Assembly (NCBI GenBank): GCA_965234685.1
Contig: OZ248539.1
Coordinates: 372,001 to 436,000 of the forward strand
Direction of reading: 5' to 3'
DNA from: Fimbriimonas planktonicus
GTDB taxonomy: Bacteria; Armatimonadota; Fimbriimonadia; Fimbriimonadales; Fimbriimonadaceae
DNA: 64,000 bases
Both the position numbers and the translations under genes were made by a program. The notes under the pieces are model-generated. The model made no database searches. It was not told the DNA's origin and was given only the letters and a program-made list of their open reading frames with translations. Below are positions 27,659 to 35,001 of the stretch, one piece after another (the stretch's first letter is position 1; every line of letters begins with the position of its first letter).

Positions 27659-28498
27659 TCATCCTGCAACCGTTTCCCAAGCCAAGTCCTGCAATGCCTT
27701 CGCTTGCGCCGGACTCAAATCAACCAGCGGCTGGCCCCAGATGTTCTTGACCGTCCCGGTGGCTCCGGCCGGTGACTTGCCGAGCAAGCTTGCGTACATC
27801 ACGCAACCGATGTAGTAGCAACCGATCTTGTTCAGGTGAATGTCATCGGACAGAGCCGCTTTGATATTCTTGCCGAGCCAAGGGAGTTTGCCGGCTTCCA
27901 GGCGGTCGTAGAGCAATCCCATCGCGGTATGTCCCGGAACCAGGCGGATTGGAGCCCCTTTCGTCGATCTCGGATCGACGCTGGCGTCCGCCGAGACCTT
28001 CGCGAAGAGTTGGCCGTCTTGCTCGGTTCGCTTGCGCCAGGTCGGCAAGTCCGGAACGTCGTTCCACCATTCGCCGTTCTTGAATCCCACCCAAGTGGAG
28101 TACATGTAAACCTTCGCTTTGGGGTTCCGCTTGAGCGTCAGATTCCGCCAGTTGATCACGTTTCCGACCGTGTCTTCCCACTTGATGCATTCCGCAATTG
28201 CCACGCGCTCCGTCAGGACCACCGCATCGAATGGCGGATTGGCCCTCTGTAATTCGGCTCGCAAGTCGCCGTAAAGGTTTTCCGGATGCTTCTCCGCGCT
28301 GGCGCTATTCTTCCAGTTGTTGCTCAGCGGCGACCCGTTGATGATCTGCTCATAAACCACCACCGGCGTCCCCTTGCTGGCGGCAATCGATCGTAACATC
28401 TGCGGAATGTCGTGGTTGACCAAAGAATGTCCCACCATGCCAACCCGAAGCGGAGCAACCGTGCCCGACATCACTAACGCTAACGTTGCGCAAAGCAT
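27659..28498 (-). CDS. SGNH/GDSL-family hydrolase
   Basis: A 279-residue protein with a signal-like start (MLCATLALVMSGTVAP). The block GHSLVNHDIP gives the nucleophile Ser, and SDDIHLNKIGCYYIG the Asp-x-His pair near the C-terminus, as in SGNH esterases. Probably an exported esterase or carbohydrate deacetylase. The same tail is duplicated at 22883-23125. It lies between the NLR gene (136 bp from its start) and the 28681 gene, all three on the minus strand. Confidence 0.8.
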   Translation of the reverse strand: MLCATLALVMSGTVAPLRVGMVGHSLVNHDIPQMLRSIAASKGTPVVVYEQIINGSPLSNNWKNSASAEKHPENLYGDLRAELQRANPPFDAVVLTERVAIAECIKWEDTVGNVINWRNLTLKRNPKAKVYMYSTWVGFKNGEWWNDVPDLPTWRKRTEQDGQLFAKVSADASVDPRSTKGAPIRLVPGHTAMGLLYDRLEAGKLPWLGKNIKAALSDDIHLNKIGCYYIGCVMYASLLGKSPAGATGTVKNIWGQPLVDLSPAQAKALQDLAWETVAG

Positions 28499-28556
28499 GT
28501 CTACTTAGATGCGCATGCCGCCGGTTCGGTGTCACGCACCCGTCCCGTAGCTAATC

Positions 28557-28589
28557 CGTCCCGTAGCTCACCCGTCTCGGGTGAGTTCG
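28557..28589. repeat. 33-nt palindromic repeat, copy A
   Basis: Contains CTCACCCG-TCT-CGGGTGAG, an 8-bp stem hairpin, preceded by CGTCCCGTAG. Differs by one base from copy B at 30170-30202. A partial CGTCCCGTAGCTAATC unit precedes it at 28541-28556. Resembles a REP-type intergenic repeat. Confidence 0.85.
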
Positions 28590-28680
28590 CACAGCCGAAA
28601 CTTCGATTGCTTAGTCAGCCTAAGACTAGAACTTCTGAACCCCGCGCAAATCCGAACAAACCCAAACCCGGGAAGGACCT

Positions 28681-29217
28681 TCATCCGCCCCTCAACTCGT
28701 ACAGCCGTGCCGCCCAGAACATCGCGATCGCGCGCTTTGCTTTCCAGCCACATTCGTTATCCCGCTTTGAAACGAAAACGAGCCACGCAACCAAAGCTTC
28801 TGTCTCCAGATTCGTAAGGTTGTCGGCGATGGATCCGATGCGTTCGAGCCCAGCGACTTCGACCGCAAGGCTACTGGTTAGTTCATCCACCAGATACTCG
28901 TCATCCGCGGCGGAGCGAGTCCGGGGAAACAGCTCAATCGCCGCCCGCGCAATGCTTGGAAACAGCAATCGAAAAACGTGCGGCGGGCACTCGAAAAGAG
29001 CTCGAGTTCCGACGTTCGACGCCGGACTTTCCCAGTCCAACCTGGCATGGCTCGCAAGGTCGGAGGCAACGCAATAGCCACAAGATTCGCTGATCATTGC
29101 CAAGTCTTCCGACGTCAACTCAGTTCGGAACGCCGTCTCGACGAGAGCCAGTACCGCCGCCGTCCTCTCGTCGTAATCAGAGTCGTACCAGGAAGGGATG
29201 TTATATTCTTGCGGCAT
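28681..29217 (-). CDS. Hypothetical protein
   Basis: A 178-residue protein, not recognised. Mostly helical, with a Cys-containing stretch (SESCGYCVASDLASH) and FECPPHVFRLLFPS; ending KRAIAMFWAARLYELRGG. No signal peptide. Located in the cassette bounded by the palindromic repeats and divergent from the MNT-HEPN pair (146 bp). Short direct repeats (AATCCGAACAAACCC) flank it at about 28649 and 29276. Confidence 0.65.
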   Translation of the reverse strand: MPQEYNIPSWYDSDYDERTAAVLALVETAFRTELTSEDLAMISESCGYCVASDLASHARLDWESPASNVGTRALFECPPHVFRLLFPSIARAAIELFPRTRSAADDEYLVDELTSSLAVEVAGLERIGSIADNLTNLETEALVAWLVFVSKRDNECGWKAKRAIAMFWAARLYELRGG

Positions 29218-29352
29218 GCGGCGAGTCCGTCTTTCCCGTTTTACCTATACGTCCAAGCTCCCGAATTCCCTAGCGAATCCGAACAAACCCGAACGGATAC
29301 AAGACAACCGTGGTTGGCTGGAGAAGCTCAGACCAGGGACTAATCACCAAGT

Positions 29353-29358
29353 TATAAT
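29353..29358 (+). promoter_or_regulatory. -10 box five bases before the MNT start
   Basis: TATAAT, then TTGCC, then the ATG at 29364. This places the transcription start on or next to the start codon and suggests a leaderless message. No clear Shine-Dalgarno or -35. Confidence 0.65.
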
Positions 29359-29363
29359 TTGCC

Positions 29364-29678
29364 ATGACCGATCAGATGCTGTTACAGCTGGTGCTGGAGC
29401 GGCTCGGTAACGAGTTCGACATCCAAAAGGTCGTCCTATTCGGCTCGCGTGCCCGTGCAAGTTTCTCGCCGGACAGCGATTGGGATGTCCTTGTCGTGAC
29501 AAACTCGGACCTCCCTTTTCTTCAGCGACAGGGGCTAGCGATGCGGAAAATGGGCCGCCGCGATTTCGCGCTCGACCTACTCGTTTTCACCCCGGAAGAA
29601 ATCAGTGAGGGCTGTAAATTGCCGGGCTCGGCGATCTATTGGGCAAACCAAGAGGGCCGGGTCCTGTATGCCAGATAA
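29364..29678 (+). CDS. MNT-type nucleotidyltransferase (copy 2), likely antitoxin
   Basis: A 104-residue minimal nucleotidyltransferase: LFGSRARASF, SDWDVLVVTNSD and RRDFALDLLVF supply the GS loop and three acidic residues. It overlaps the HEPN gene by 11 bp, the standard order for MNT-HEPN pairs. In the characterised type VII systems the MNT protein AMPylates and inactivates the HEPN RNase; the same role is inferred. Copy 1 at 23787-24101 is about 81% identical. Confidence 0.92.
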   Translation: MTDQMLLQLVLERLGNEFDIQKVVLFGSRARASFSPDSDWDVLVVTNSDLPFLQRQGLAMRKMGRRDFALDLLVFTPEEISEGCKLPGSAIYWANQEGRVLYAR

Positions 29679-30048
29679 GTCGGCGCAAGCCTGGTTACAC
29701 AAGGCGAAAGAAGATGAGTCGGTCGTCGCGCTCATTTCAGAGGCTGGTGGTCCCTACGGTATGGCTGCCTATCACGTCCAGCAAGCGGCGGAAAAGTATC
29801 TCAAGGCGGCGCTTGTCTCCGTCGATATCACCCCACCCCGATCGCATGACCTTGTCCAGCTACTCGGCCTTCTGCCGGCCGAACGAGTGTCCTATCAGGT
29901 CTTGGATGCAGCTGGAAGCTTGACCGTCTTCGCTTGGCTAACTCGGTATCCCGGCGGGCCTGAAATAGAGCTCGATGACTTGGTGAAGGCTCGTGAAGAA
30001 TTCGAGATCATCAAAACTTGGGTTCTGACCGTCGTAACACCAAGCTGA
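29668..30048 (+). CDS. HEPN-domain protein, likely RNase toxin
   Basis: A 126-residue HEPN (PF05168-type) protein: AWLHKAKEDESVVALI, YHVQQAAEKYLKAAL and PPRSHDLVQLLGLL. It lacks the RX4HXY motif of HepT, so belongs to another HEPN branch. ATG at 29668 lies inside the MNT gene; the longer frame upstream is an artefact of overlap. Likely toxin or substrate partner of the MNT protein. Ends before a long intergenic region with repeats. Confidence 0.9.
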   Translation: MPDKSAQAWLHKAKEDESVVALISEAGGPYGMAAYHVQQAAEKYLKAALVSVDITPPRSHDLVQLLGLLPAERVSYQVLDAAGSLTVFAWLTRYPGGPEIELDDLVKAREEFEIIKTWVLTVVTPS

Positions 30049-30243
30049 AGCTGTAAGCACGGGAACTGCGTTGGCACTCCTCTCCCGTTAATTGGGTGCC
30101 CTCAGCCGTGGGTGAGTCCGTCCAGCCGCAGTTCGGAAACGCAGGCGAGGACGCCTTCGCTACGAAGCCCGTCCCGTAGCTCACCCGTCCCGGGTGAGTT
30201 CGAGTCGCCGCCAACCGTAATTCCAGCTCAAACAAAAATTTTT
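30049..30243. other. Intergenic, first part of a 383-bp gap
   Basis: No gene seen. Holds the palindromic repeat copy B (30170-30202) and several shorter inverted repeats. The structured dispersed element follows at 30244. Confidence 0.6.
30170..30202. repeat. 33-nt palindromic repeat, copy B
   Basis: CTCACCCG-TCC-CGGGTGAG hairpin (8-bp stem) with the same flanks as copy A at 28557-28589, differing by one base. The two copies bracket the 28681 gene and the MNT-HEPN pair as direct repeats 1.6 kb apart. Confidence 0.85.
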
Positions 30244-30407
30244 GGTTGACTTTCCGCCGTCTCAGGACCTTTAAGCTATGCACAATCCGACCGCCACGCA
30301 GAGCCAAGCCGGGCCACTCAAAGCCACGCACAGCGCGCCCCTCCGAACCTAAAACGCCCTGTAATTAATTAATTTTCCTGGGGGGGAACGTTAATTAATT
30401 CGGCCCC
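30244..30407 (+). repeat. Dispersed structured element, copy 1 (candidate ncRNA or micropeptide gene)
   Basis: It matches the minus strand of 60888-61029. In order: TTGACT at 30246-30251; TTTAAG at 30270-30275 (18-bp spacing, promoter-like); four 10-nt units at 30293-30332 (GCCACGCAGA, GCCAAGCCGG, GCCACTCAAA, GCCACGCACA); then a hairpin with arms AATTAATTAA (30363-30372) and TTAATTAATT (30391-30400) and an 18-nt loop with seven Gs. 25 bases at 30379-30403 are identical to the other copy. It lies between the HEPN gene and the 3' end of the FecCD permease, running towards it. A 24-codon frame from ATG 30278 is also matched in the other copy. Function unknown. Confidence 0.85.
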
Positions 30408-30431
30408 GGGGCATCACAAGTCGCAGGTAAA

Positions 30432-31466
30432 TCACTCCGACCGACGCAACAAAATCAGCAAAGAAGGCGCTCCCAAAAGGGCCGAGACTATCCCAACGTT
30501 CACTTCCATCCCTGTCCCGACAGCTCCCATGATGACGCTCATGACTCGCTGCCCAATCAAGTCCGCCAAGAGCATCACTGCAGAACCGATCATCGCCGAT
30601 CCCGGTAACGAAACTCGCCAGTCGACCCCAAAAAGCCGCCTGGCCAAATGCGGAGCCACCAAACCGATGAAGCCAACGATGCCCACCGCGCCGACGGCTG
30701 CCGCCGTCATCGCCGTGCCGACTAACAGGATTTCGTTCGTCAACCGCTTCACATCGACGCCTAGCCGCTCCGCACTCGCTTCTCCAACGGCGAGCGCGTT
30801 TAGCCGCCGACTGCGTGAATACAAAAACGCTAACCCAATGACCAAAGTAGGGAATAGCAAGCTAACCTTGGTCCAGGTCGAATCCGACGTGTGTCCGAGT
30901 AAGAAGCCGAGAATCCGTGTTGTATCTTTCCCGGCCAACATTAGGATGAACGACAGGACCGCGCTCAGCAGCGCCGCGACCGTCACTCCAGCGAGCAACA
31001 GGTTTTGTACATCCACGACTCGGTTCTTCCTTGCGAGGCCGTACACCAGGAGTAGCGAAAGAACTCCGCCTAAAAATCCTGCCGCTAACATTCCAGCGCC
31101 TCCGAGCCAGGCTCCGAAGCCGAAAATCAGCGCCAGCGCACCCCCAACGGCCGAACCGGATGACACCCCGACGATGTAAGGATCGGCGAGCGGATTTCGG
31201 AAGAGAGCCTGAAACGCGCAACCCACGAGGCCCAAGATTGCCCCTACCAACATCACCGTAAAACCCCGAGGCAACCGGACCTGCCAAACGATTGTATTAA
31301 CGACGTGGTCCCCGCCGGGCCCATGCCAGATCTGCTCTGCAATCGCGGTCGTGCCGTGGTCACCATCACTCCCAATGCGGACATAAATCAGCAACAAGAG
31401 TAACGACACCACCGGAAAGGCGATGAAAAGGAGTCTTGCCCGTTGCGATAGGGCGCGGGCGGTCAC
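30432..31466 (-). CDS. FecCD/BtuC-type ABC transporter permease
   Basis: A 344-residue membrane protein with about nine to ten hydrophobic segments. Hallmarks: RLPRGFTVMLVG, RNPLADPYIVGVSSGSAVGG, LGHTSDSTW, and VGFIGLVAPHLARRLFG (coupling region). Imports iron-siderophore, haem or cobalamin with an ATPase and binding protein, neither of which is in the window. The frame is open far upstream into the divergent aminotransferase, but GTG at 31466 gives the normal family length and begins just before the first hydrophobic helix. The starts of the two divergent genes are only 24 bp apart. Confidence 0.88.
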   Translation of the reverse strand: MTARALSQRARLLFIAFPVVSLLLLLIYVRIGSDGDHGTTAIAEQIWHGPGGDHVVNTIVWQVRLPRGFTVMLVGAILGLVGCAFQALFRNPLADPYIVGVSSGSAVGGALALIFGFGAWLGGAGMLAAGFLGGVLSLLLVYGLARKNRVVDVQNLLLAGVTVAALLSAVLSFILMLAGKDTTRILGFLLGHTSDSTWTKVSLLFPTLVIGLAFLYSRSRRLNALAVGEASAERLGVDVKRLTNEILLVGTAMTAAAVGAVGIVGFIGLVAPHLARRLFGVDWRVSLPGSAMIGSAVMLLADLIGQRVMSVIMGAVGTGMEVNVGIVSALLGAPSLLILLRRSE

Positions 31467-31490
31467 AAGGGGAATATACTCCGCAACAAG

Positions 31491-32678
31491 GTGAAAACCC
31501 TCGGCCTTTCTGCTCGCGCGGCCGCCCTGCGCCCCTCGCCAACCCTCGCGATTACCGCGAAAGCCAACTCCCTGCGTGCCGAAGGTAAAGATGTCATCTC
31601 CTTCGCTGCCGGAGAGCCTGACTTCAACACGCCCGATTCCATCTGTGAAGCCGCTATCGACGCCATCCACAAAGGCTTCACAAAATACACGCCTAGCGCC
31701 GGAACCAAGGATCTCAAGGACGCGATCGTTTCGAAACTGGCCACCGAAAACGGCCTTATCGTAGCCCCCGACCAAGTCGTCGTGAGTTGCGGCGCCAAGC
31801 ACTCGCTGTACAACGTCATGCAGACGCTGCTAGAACCCGGCGACGAGGTCATCCTCCTCGCCCCGTACTGGATGACGTATGCGGAACAAGTCAAGCTCGC
31901 CGAAGGTGTCCCGGTGGTCATCCATTGCGCTGCCGAAGCTGGCTTCGTGCCGACGTTCGACCAGCTCAAAGCGGCAATCTCGCCGCGAACCAAAATGCTG
32001 GTCCTAAACTCGCCCAGCAACCCAACCGGTGCGGTTCTCCCTCGGGAAACCCTGAAGGAAATCGCCGCCCTGGCCCTCCGCCACGGCTTTTGGGTCGTCT
32101 CGGACGAAATCTATGAGCGGCTCGTATACGGCGTAACCCCGCAATGCTTCGCCTCGCTCGGAAAAGAAATCGCGGAGCAGACCATCACGATCGGCGGAGT
32201 CTCGAAGACTTACGCCATGACCGGTTGGCGAATCGGCTTCGCCGCTGGACCCAAATGGGTCGCCGCCGGTATGAGCCACCTGCAAGACCAGGTGACCTCC
32301 AACCCGACTTCGTTCGCCCAAGTCGGTGCCGCCGCCGCATTCCGCATGCCTGCTTCGTCCGTAGAAACCATGAGGGCCGAGTTCGAAGCGCGACGAGACA
32401 TCATCCTCGCCGGACTCCGCGCGATCCCGGATGTAAAAGTCCCAACGCCCGAAGGCGCGTTCTACGCCTTCCCGGACTTCTCGGCCTATCTCAGTCCAGA
32501 GATTCCCGACGACCTCGCCCTGGCAACCTACTTGCTGGACGAAGCCGAAGTCGCGGTGATCCCCGGCTCGGTGTTCGAAGGTCCCGGCCACCTGCGGCTG
32601 AGTTATGCCGCAAGTCGCGACAACATTCAGCGCGGTCTCGAAAGAATCGAAAAGGCGGTACGCAAACTCCGCGCATGA
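31491..32678 (+). CDS. Class I/II pyridoxal-phosphate aminotransferase (aspartate type)
   Basis: A 395-residue PLP enzyme. AGEPDFNTPD, KYTPSAGTKDL, LNSPSNPTGAV, VVSDEIYERLVY and GGVSKTYAMTGWRIGF (Lys at about 239) match the aspartate aminotransferase subgroup Ib. Start is GTG. The stop overlaps the rnc ATG (ATGA), so the two are coupled. Substrate probably aspartate/2-oxoglutarate, but aromatic or other substrates cannot be excluded. Confidence 0.92.
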   Translation: MKTLGLSARAAALRPSPTLAITAKANSLRAEGKDVISFAAGEPDFNTPDSICEAAIDAIHKGFTKYTPSAGTKDLKDAIVSKLATENGLIVAPDQVVVSCGAKHSLYNVMQTLLEPGDEVILLAPYWMTYAEQVKLAEGVPVVIHCAAEAGFVPTFDQLKAAISPRTKMLVLNSPSNPTGAVLPRETLKEIAALALRHGFWVVSDEIYERLVYGVTPQCFASLGKEIAEQTITIGGVSKTYAMTGWRIGFAAGPKWVAAGMSHLQDQVTSNPTSFAQVGAAAAFRMPASSVETMRAEFEARRDIILAGLRAIPDVKVPTPEGAFYAFPDFSAYLSPEIPDDLALATYLLDEAEVAVIPGSVFEGPGHLRLSYAASRDNIQRGLERIEKAVRKLRA

Positions 32679-33382
32679 TCCCAAAGGCCGTTCCGCTCCG
32701 CAACGAAGCTTTATTCAAGCTGGCCATGCGCCACCGTTCTGCAACCAAAACGGTGGAGGAGAGCTACGAACGGCTGGAGTTCTTTGGCGACTCGGTACTG
32801 GGCATGATCATTGCCCAGTACCTCTATGAGCACCATCCGGACTGGGATCAAGGCCTGCTTTCAAAAGCCAAGTCCAGCATCGTCCAAGAAGCCCCTCTCG
32901 CCCAAGTAGCGGCGCGCCTCGGCTTTGATCAATACATCGAGCTCTCGGCCAGCGAAGAAGCCACTGGCGGCAAAACCCGCCCGTCGGTTCTGGCCGACGT
33001 CCTGGAAGCCGTCATCGGAGCGGTGTATCTGGAAAACGGCCTAGAAGTCGCCCGGTGGTTCGTGTTGGAGCAAATGCACGAAGCCATCATGCGCATCCGC
33101 GGCGGCGACGTGAATCCGGATGACTACAAGTCGAAGCTGCAAGAACAAGCTCAAGCCATCTGGCGCACGCAGCCGAACTATCGGGTGATCCAGGAAAGTG
33201 GCTTCTCTCATGACAAACGGTTCACCGTGCAAGCCCTGATTTACGATGAGGTCATCGGCGAAGGCACCGGTCGATCAAAGAAGGAAGCCGAACAGTCTGC
33301 GGCCCAAGACGCGCTCGTCGTCATCGAGCGCCATCGTCAGCAACAAAACGAACCCGCTCGGTCCGACGAAGTCGAGTTCTGA
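32675..33382 (+). CDS. rnc: Ribonuclease III
   Basis: A 235-residue dsRNA endonuclease. YERLEFFGDSVLGM at about 31-44 is the catalytic signature, LADVLEAVIGAVYLE the second acidic patch, and residues about 160-230 a double-stranded-RNA-binding domain (DYKSKLQEQAQA, GTGRSKKEAEQSAA). It processes rRNA and structured RNA. The long open frame upstream is a shadow of the aminotransferase; ATG 32675 is coupled to its stop. Convergent with the DUF1801 gene, abutting it. Confidence 0.95.
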   Translation: MIPKAVPLRNEALFKLAMRHRSATKTVEESYERLEFFGDSVLGMIIAQYLYEHHPDWDQGLLSKAKSSIVQEAPLAQVAARLGFDQYIELSASEEATGGKTRPSVLADVLEAVIGAVYLENGLEVARWFVLEQMHEAIMRIRGGDVNPDDYKSKLQEQAQAIWRTQPNYRVIQESGFSHDKRFTVQALIYDEVIGEGTGRSKKEAEQSAAQDALVVIERHRQQQNEPARSDEVEF

Positions 33383-33880
33383 TTAGGCCTTCGATGCGTT
33401 ACGTGCTGCCTTTCTCTCCGCGGCATCAATCGCCGCTTGGGCCCGAGCACGCTCGTAGTCTGCGATGTACTTCTCGACCGTTGTCTCCTTGATAAGGCGT
33501 CCAACTACATCGAGCGCTAGATTTTCGAGCTTCTTAAATCGCACGCACGAGACTCCCATGTCCAGTTTTTTGCCGGTGGCAAGGTAATCCTCCTGGAATC
33601 GACGTGCTGCATCCACGCCGCAAATCGTTAGGTACACCGCCATGTGTTGCTTCTGTGAGGCTAGGCTTGCGAAAACCAATGGCATCTTCGGATCGCAGTG
33701 ATAGCCCGCCGGATACAACTCATGTGGCACGTAGTAACCGATGTGTCCATACACCATGCCCTCAACGAACCCAGGATTGAGGTTTTCCAGAATCACTGCC
33801 CGAACTGCAGTTAGGGCGGATCGTCGATCGTCCGATAGCTCGGCCAGGTACTCCTCGGGCGTCGTCGCTTTACTGGTCAC
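33383..33880 (-). CDS. DUF1801-family protein
   Basis: A 165-residue protein of the YdhG/DUF1801 group: PEEYLAELSDDRRSAL, NPGFVEGMVYGHIGYYV, and a VYLTIC core, with a basic C-terminal helix (AAERKAARNASKA). Structure-only family, often linked to stress, biochemistry unknown. The frame extends upstream but GTG 33880 fits the family N-terminus and lies 7 nt after TATAAT at 33888-33893, suggesting a leaderless transcript. Confidence 0.8.
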   Translation of the reverse strand: MTSKATTPEEYLAELSDDRRSALTAVRAVILENLNPGFVEGMVYGHIGYYVPHELYPAGYHCDPKMPLVFASLASQKQHMAVYLTICGVDAARRFQEDYLATGKKLDMGVSCVRFKKLENLALDVVGRLIKETTVEKYIADYERARAQAAIDAAERKAARNASKA

Positions 33881-33887
33881 GCATAAA

Positions 33888-33893
33888 ATTATA
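33888..33893 (-). promoter_or_regulatory. -10 box seven bases before the DUF1801 GTG
   Basis: TATAAT on the minus strand, then TTTATGC, then GTG. Spacing predicts transcription starting at the initiator codon. Confidence 0.6.
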
Positions 33894-33960
33894 GTGTGAT
33901 GTTTCTGTTCTGGGTACCGATTTTTGAGCTGGGCCGTTTGCTGAAATCTCTCCGACGTAC

Positions 33961-33966
33961 TAAACT
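33961..33966 (+). promoter_or_regulatory. Putative -10 box before the Tat propeller gene
   Basis: TAAACT followed by 6 nt and the GTG start at 33973. Fits the leaderless spacing seen at several other genes here. Confidence 0.4.
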
Positions 33967-33972
33967 CCGACG

Positions 33973-35001
33973 GTGAACTCCGACCGAAGTATTTCCCGAC
34001 GAAAATTCTTAGCAACCACCGGAACGGTGGCCGTTGGTGCAGTTGCGCATAGCCTGGGGATGAAACCTCAGGAGCCGGTCATCTTGGGCTCGGGTGAGCA
34101 TCGCTACGAGTGCATCCACGACTGGCTGAAGCCGCCCGCGCACATCAAGTTTGGCGACACGCACGGCGTCGCACAGGACAGTCAGGGCCGAATATACATT
34201 GCGCACACCGTAAACGGGGCTAGCACGAGTTCAGATGCGATTTGTGTGTTTGCGTCGAACGGTAACTTCGCCGGGTCCTGGGGGGCGCAGTTCCGCGGAG
34301 GCGCGCACGGGCTCGACATTCGAAAAGAAGGCAATCGGGAGTACATCTATCACTGCGATGTCGCGCACAACAAGGTTGTCAAAACGACCCTCGACGGTAC
34401 GGTGATCTGGGAAAAGGGCCTTCCGAAGGAATCCGGAAAGTATCCGTCCGGAGGGGGCTTCACACCGACCAACGTCGCTTTTGCGCCAGATGGAGGCTTC
34501 TACATTGGTGATGGCTACGGTTCAAGTTGGATTCACCAATACGACAAAGATGCGAATTATGTCCGAAGCTTTGGCGGGCCTGGTAGCGCGGCTGGAATGA
34601 CCAACTGTCCTCACGGACTTTGGCTAGACGAGCGCGGCTCTGAGCCGCTCCTCGCCGTCGCAGACCGGGGAAATCGCCGAATTCAGTACTTCGATCTAGA
34701 CGGCAAGCACGTCAAGTTCGTGACCGATGGCGTCCGCATGCCGTGCCATTTCAGCATTCGTGGCGGCGAAATGCTTTTCCCAGACTTGGAGAGCGTGGTC
34801 ACGGTGCTGGATGAAGATAACAAAGTCATCGTCCATCTTGGTGACGGAAAGCCCTCGAATCTTCGAGATCGTTCGAGGGCGGATTTCATTCCGGGCAAGT
34901 TCATTCACCCGCACGACGCCATGTTCTTGGCGAACGGCGACATCTTGGTGGCCGAGTGGGTTCCAATCGGCCGAATTACTTTGCTCCGGAAGCTGAGCTA
35001 G
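33973..35001 (+). CDS. Tat-signal NHL/six-bladed propeller protein
   Basis: A 342-residue protein starting with a Tat signal (SISRRKFLATTGTVAVG). The body repeats blades of NHL type: THGVAQDSQGRIYIAH, NVAFAPDGGFYIGDGYG, LLAVADRGNRRIQYFD and FIHPHDAMFLANGDILVAEW. The pattern is that of peptidyl-alpha-hydroxyglycine-lyase-like or scaffolding propellers; catalysis is not evident. Convergent with the DUF1501 gene, overlapping 4 bp. Probably extracytoplasmic. Confidence 0.85.
   Translation: MNSDRSISRRKFLATTGTVAVGAVAHSLGMKPQEPVILGSGEHRYECIHDWLKPPAHIKFGDTHGVAQDSQGRIYIAHTVNGASTSSDAICVFASNGNFAGSWGAQFRGGAHGLDIRKEGNREYIYHCDVAHNKVVKTTLDGTVIWEKGLPKESGKYPSGGGFTPTNVAFAPDGGFYIGDGYGSSWIHQYDKDANYVRSFGGPGSAAGMTNCPHGLWLDERGSEPLLAVADRGNRRIQYFDLDGKHVKFVTDGVRMPCHFSIRGGEMLFPDLESVVTVLDEDNKVIVHLGDGKPSNLRDRSRADFIPGKFIHPHDAMFLANGDILVAEWVPIGRITLLRKLS

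Noticed and set aside
29668..30048. HepT assignment for the HEPN gene
   Set aside because: The RX4HXY motif of HepT is missing, so only HEPN family membership is claimed.
28536..30202. CRISPR array from repeated CGTCCCGTAG motifs
   Set aside because: Only two or three copies, no regular spacers and no cas genes; better read as REP-type palindromes.
30244..30407. MITE or IS end for the dispersed element
   Set aside because: No terminal inverted repeats or target duplication at its borders; the only inverted repeat is the internal hairpin.
31467..31802. Long N-terminal extension of the FecCD permease
   Set aside because: It lies antisense to the aminotransferase, lacks family similarity and would overlap its start; GTG 31466 gives normal family length.
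32144..32674. Upstream extension of the rnc frame
   Set aside because: It is an out-of-frame reading of the aminotransferase gene, Arg-rich, and the ATG coupled to that gene's stop is the natural start.
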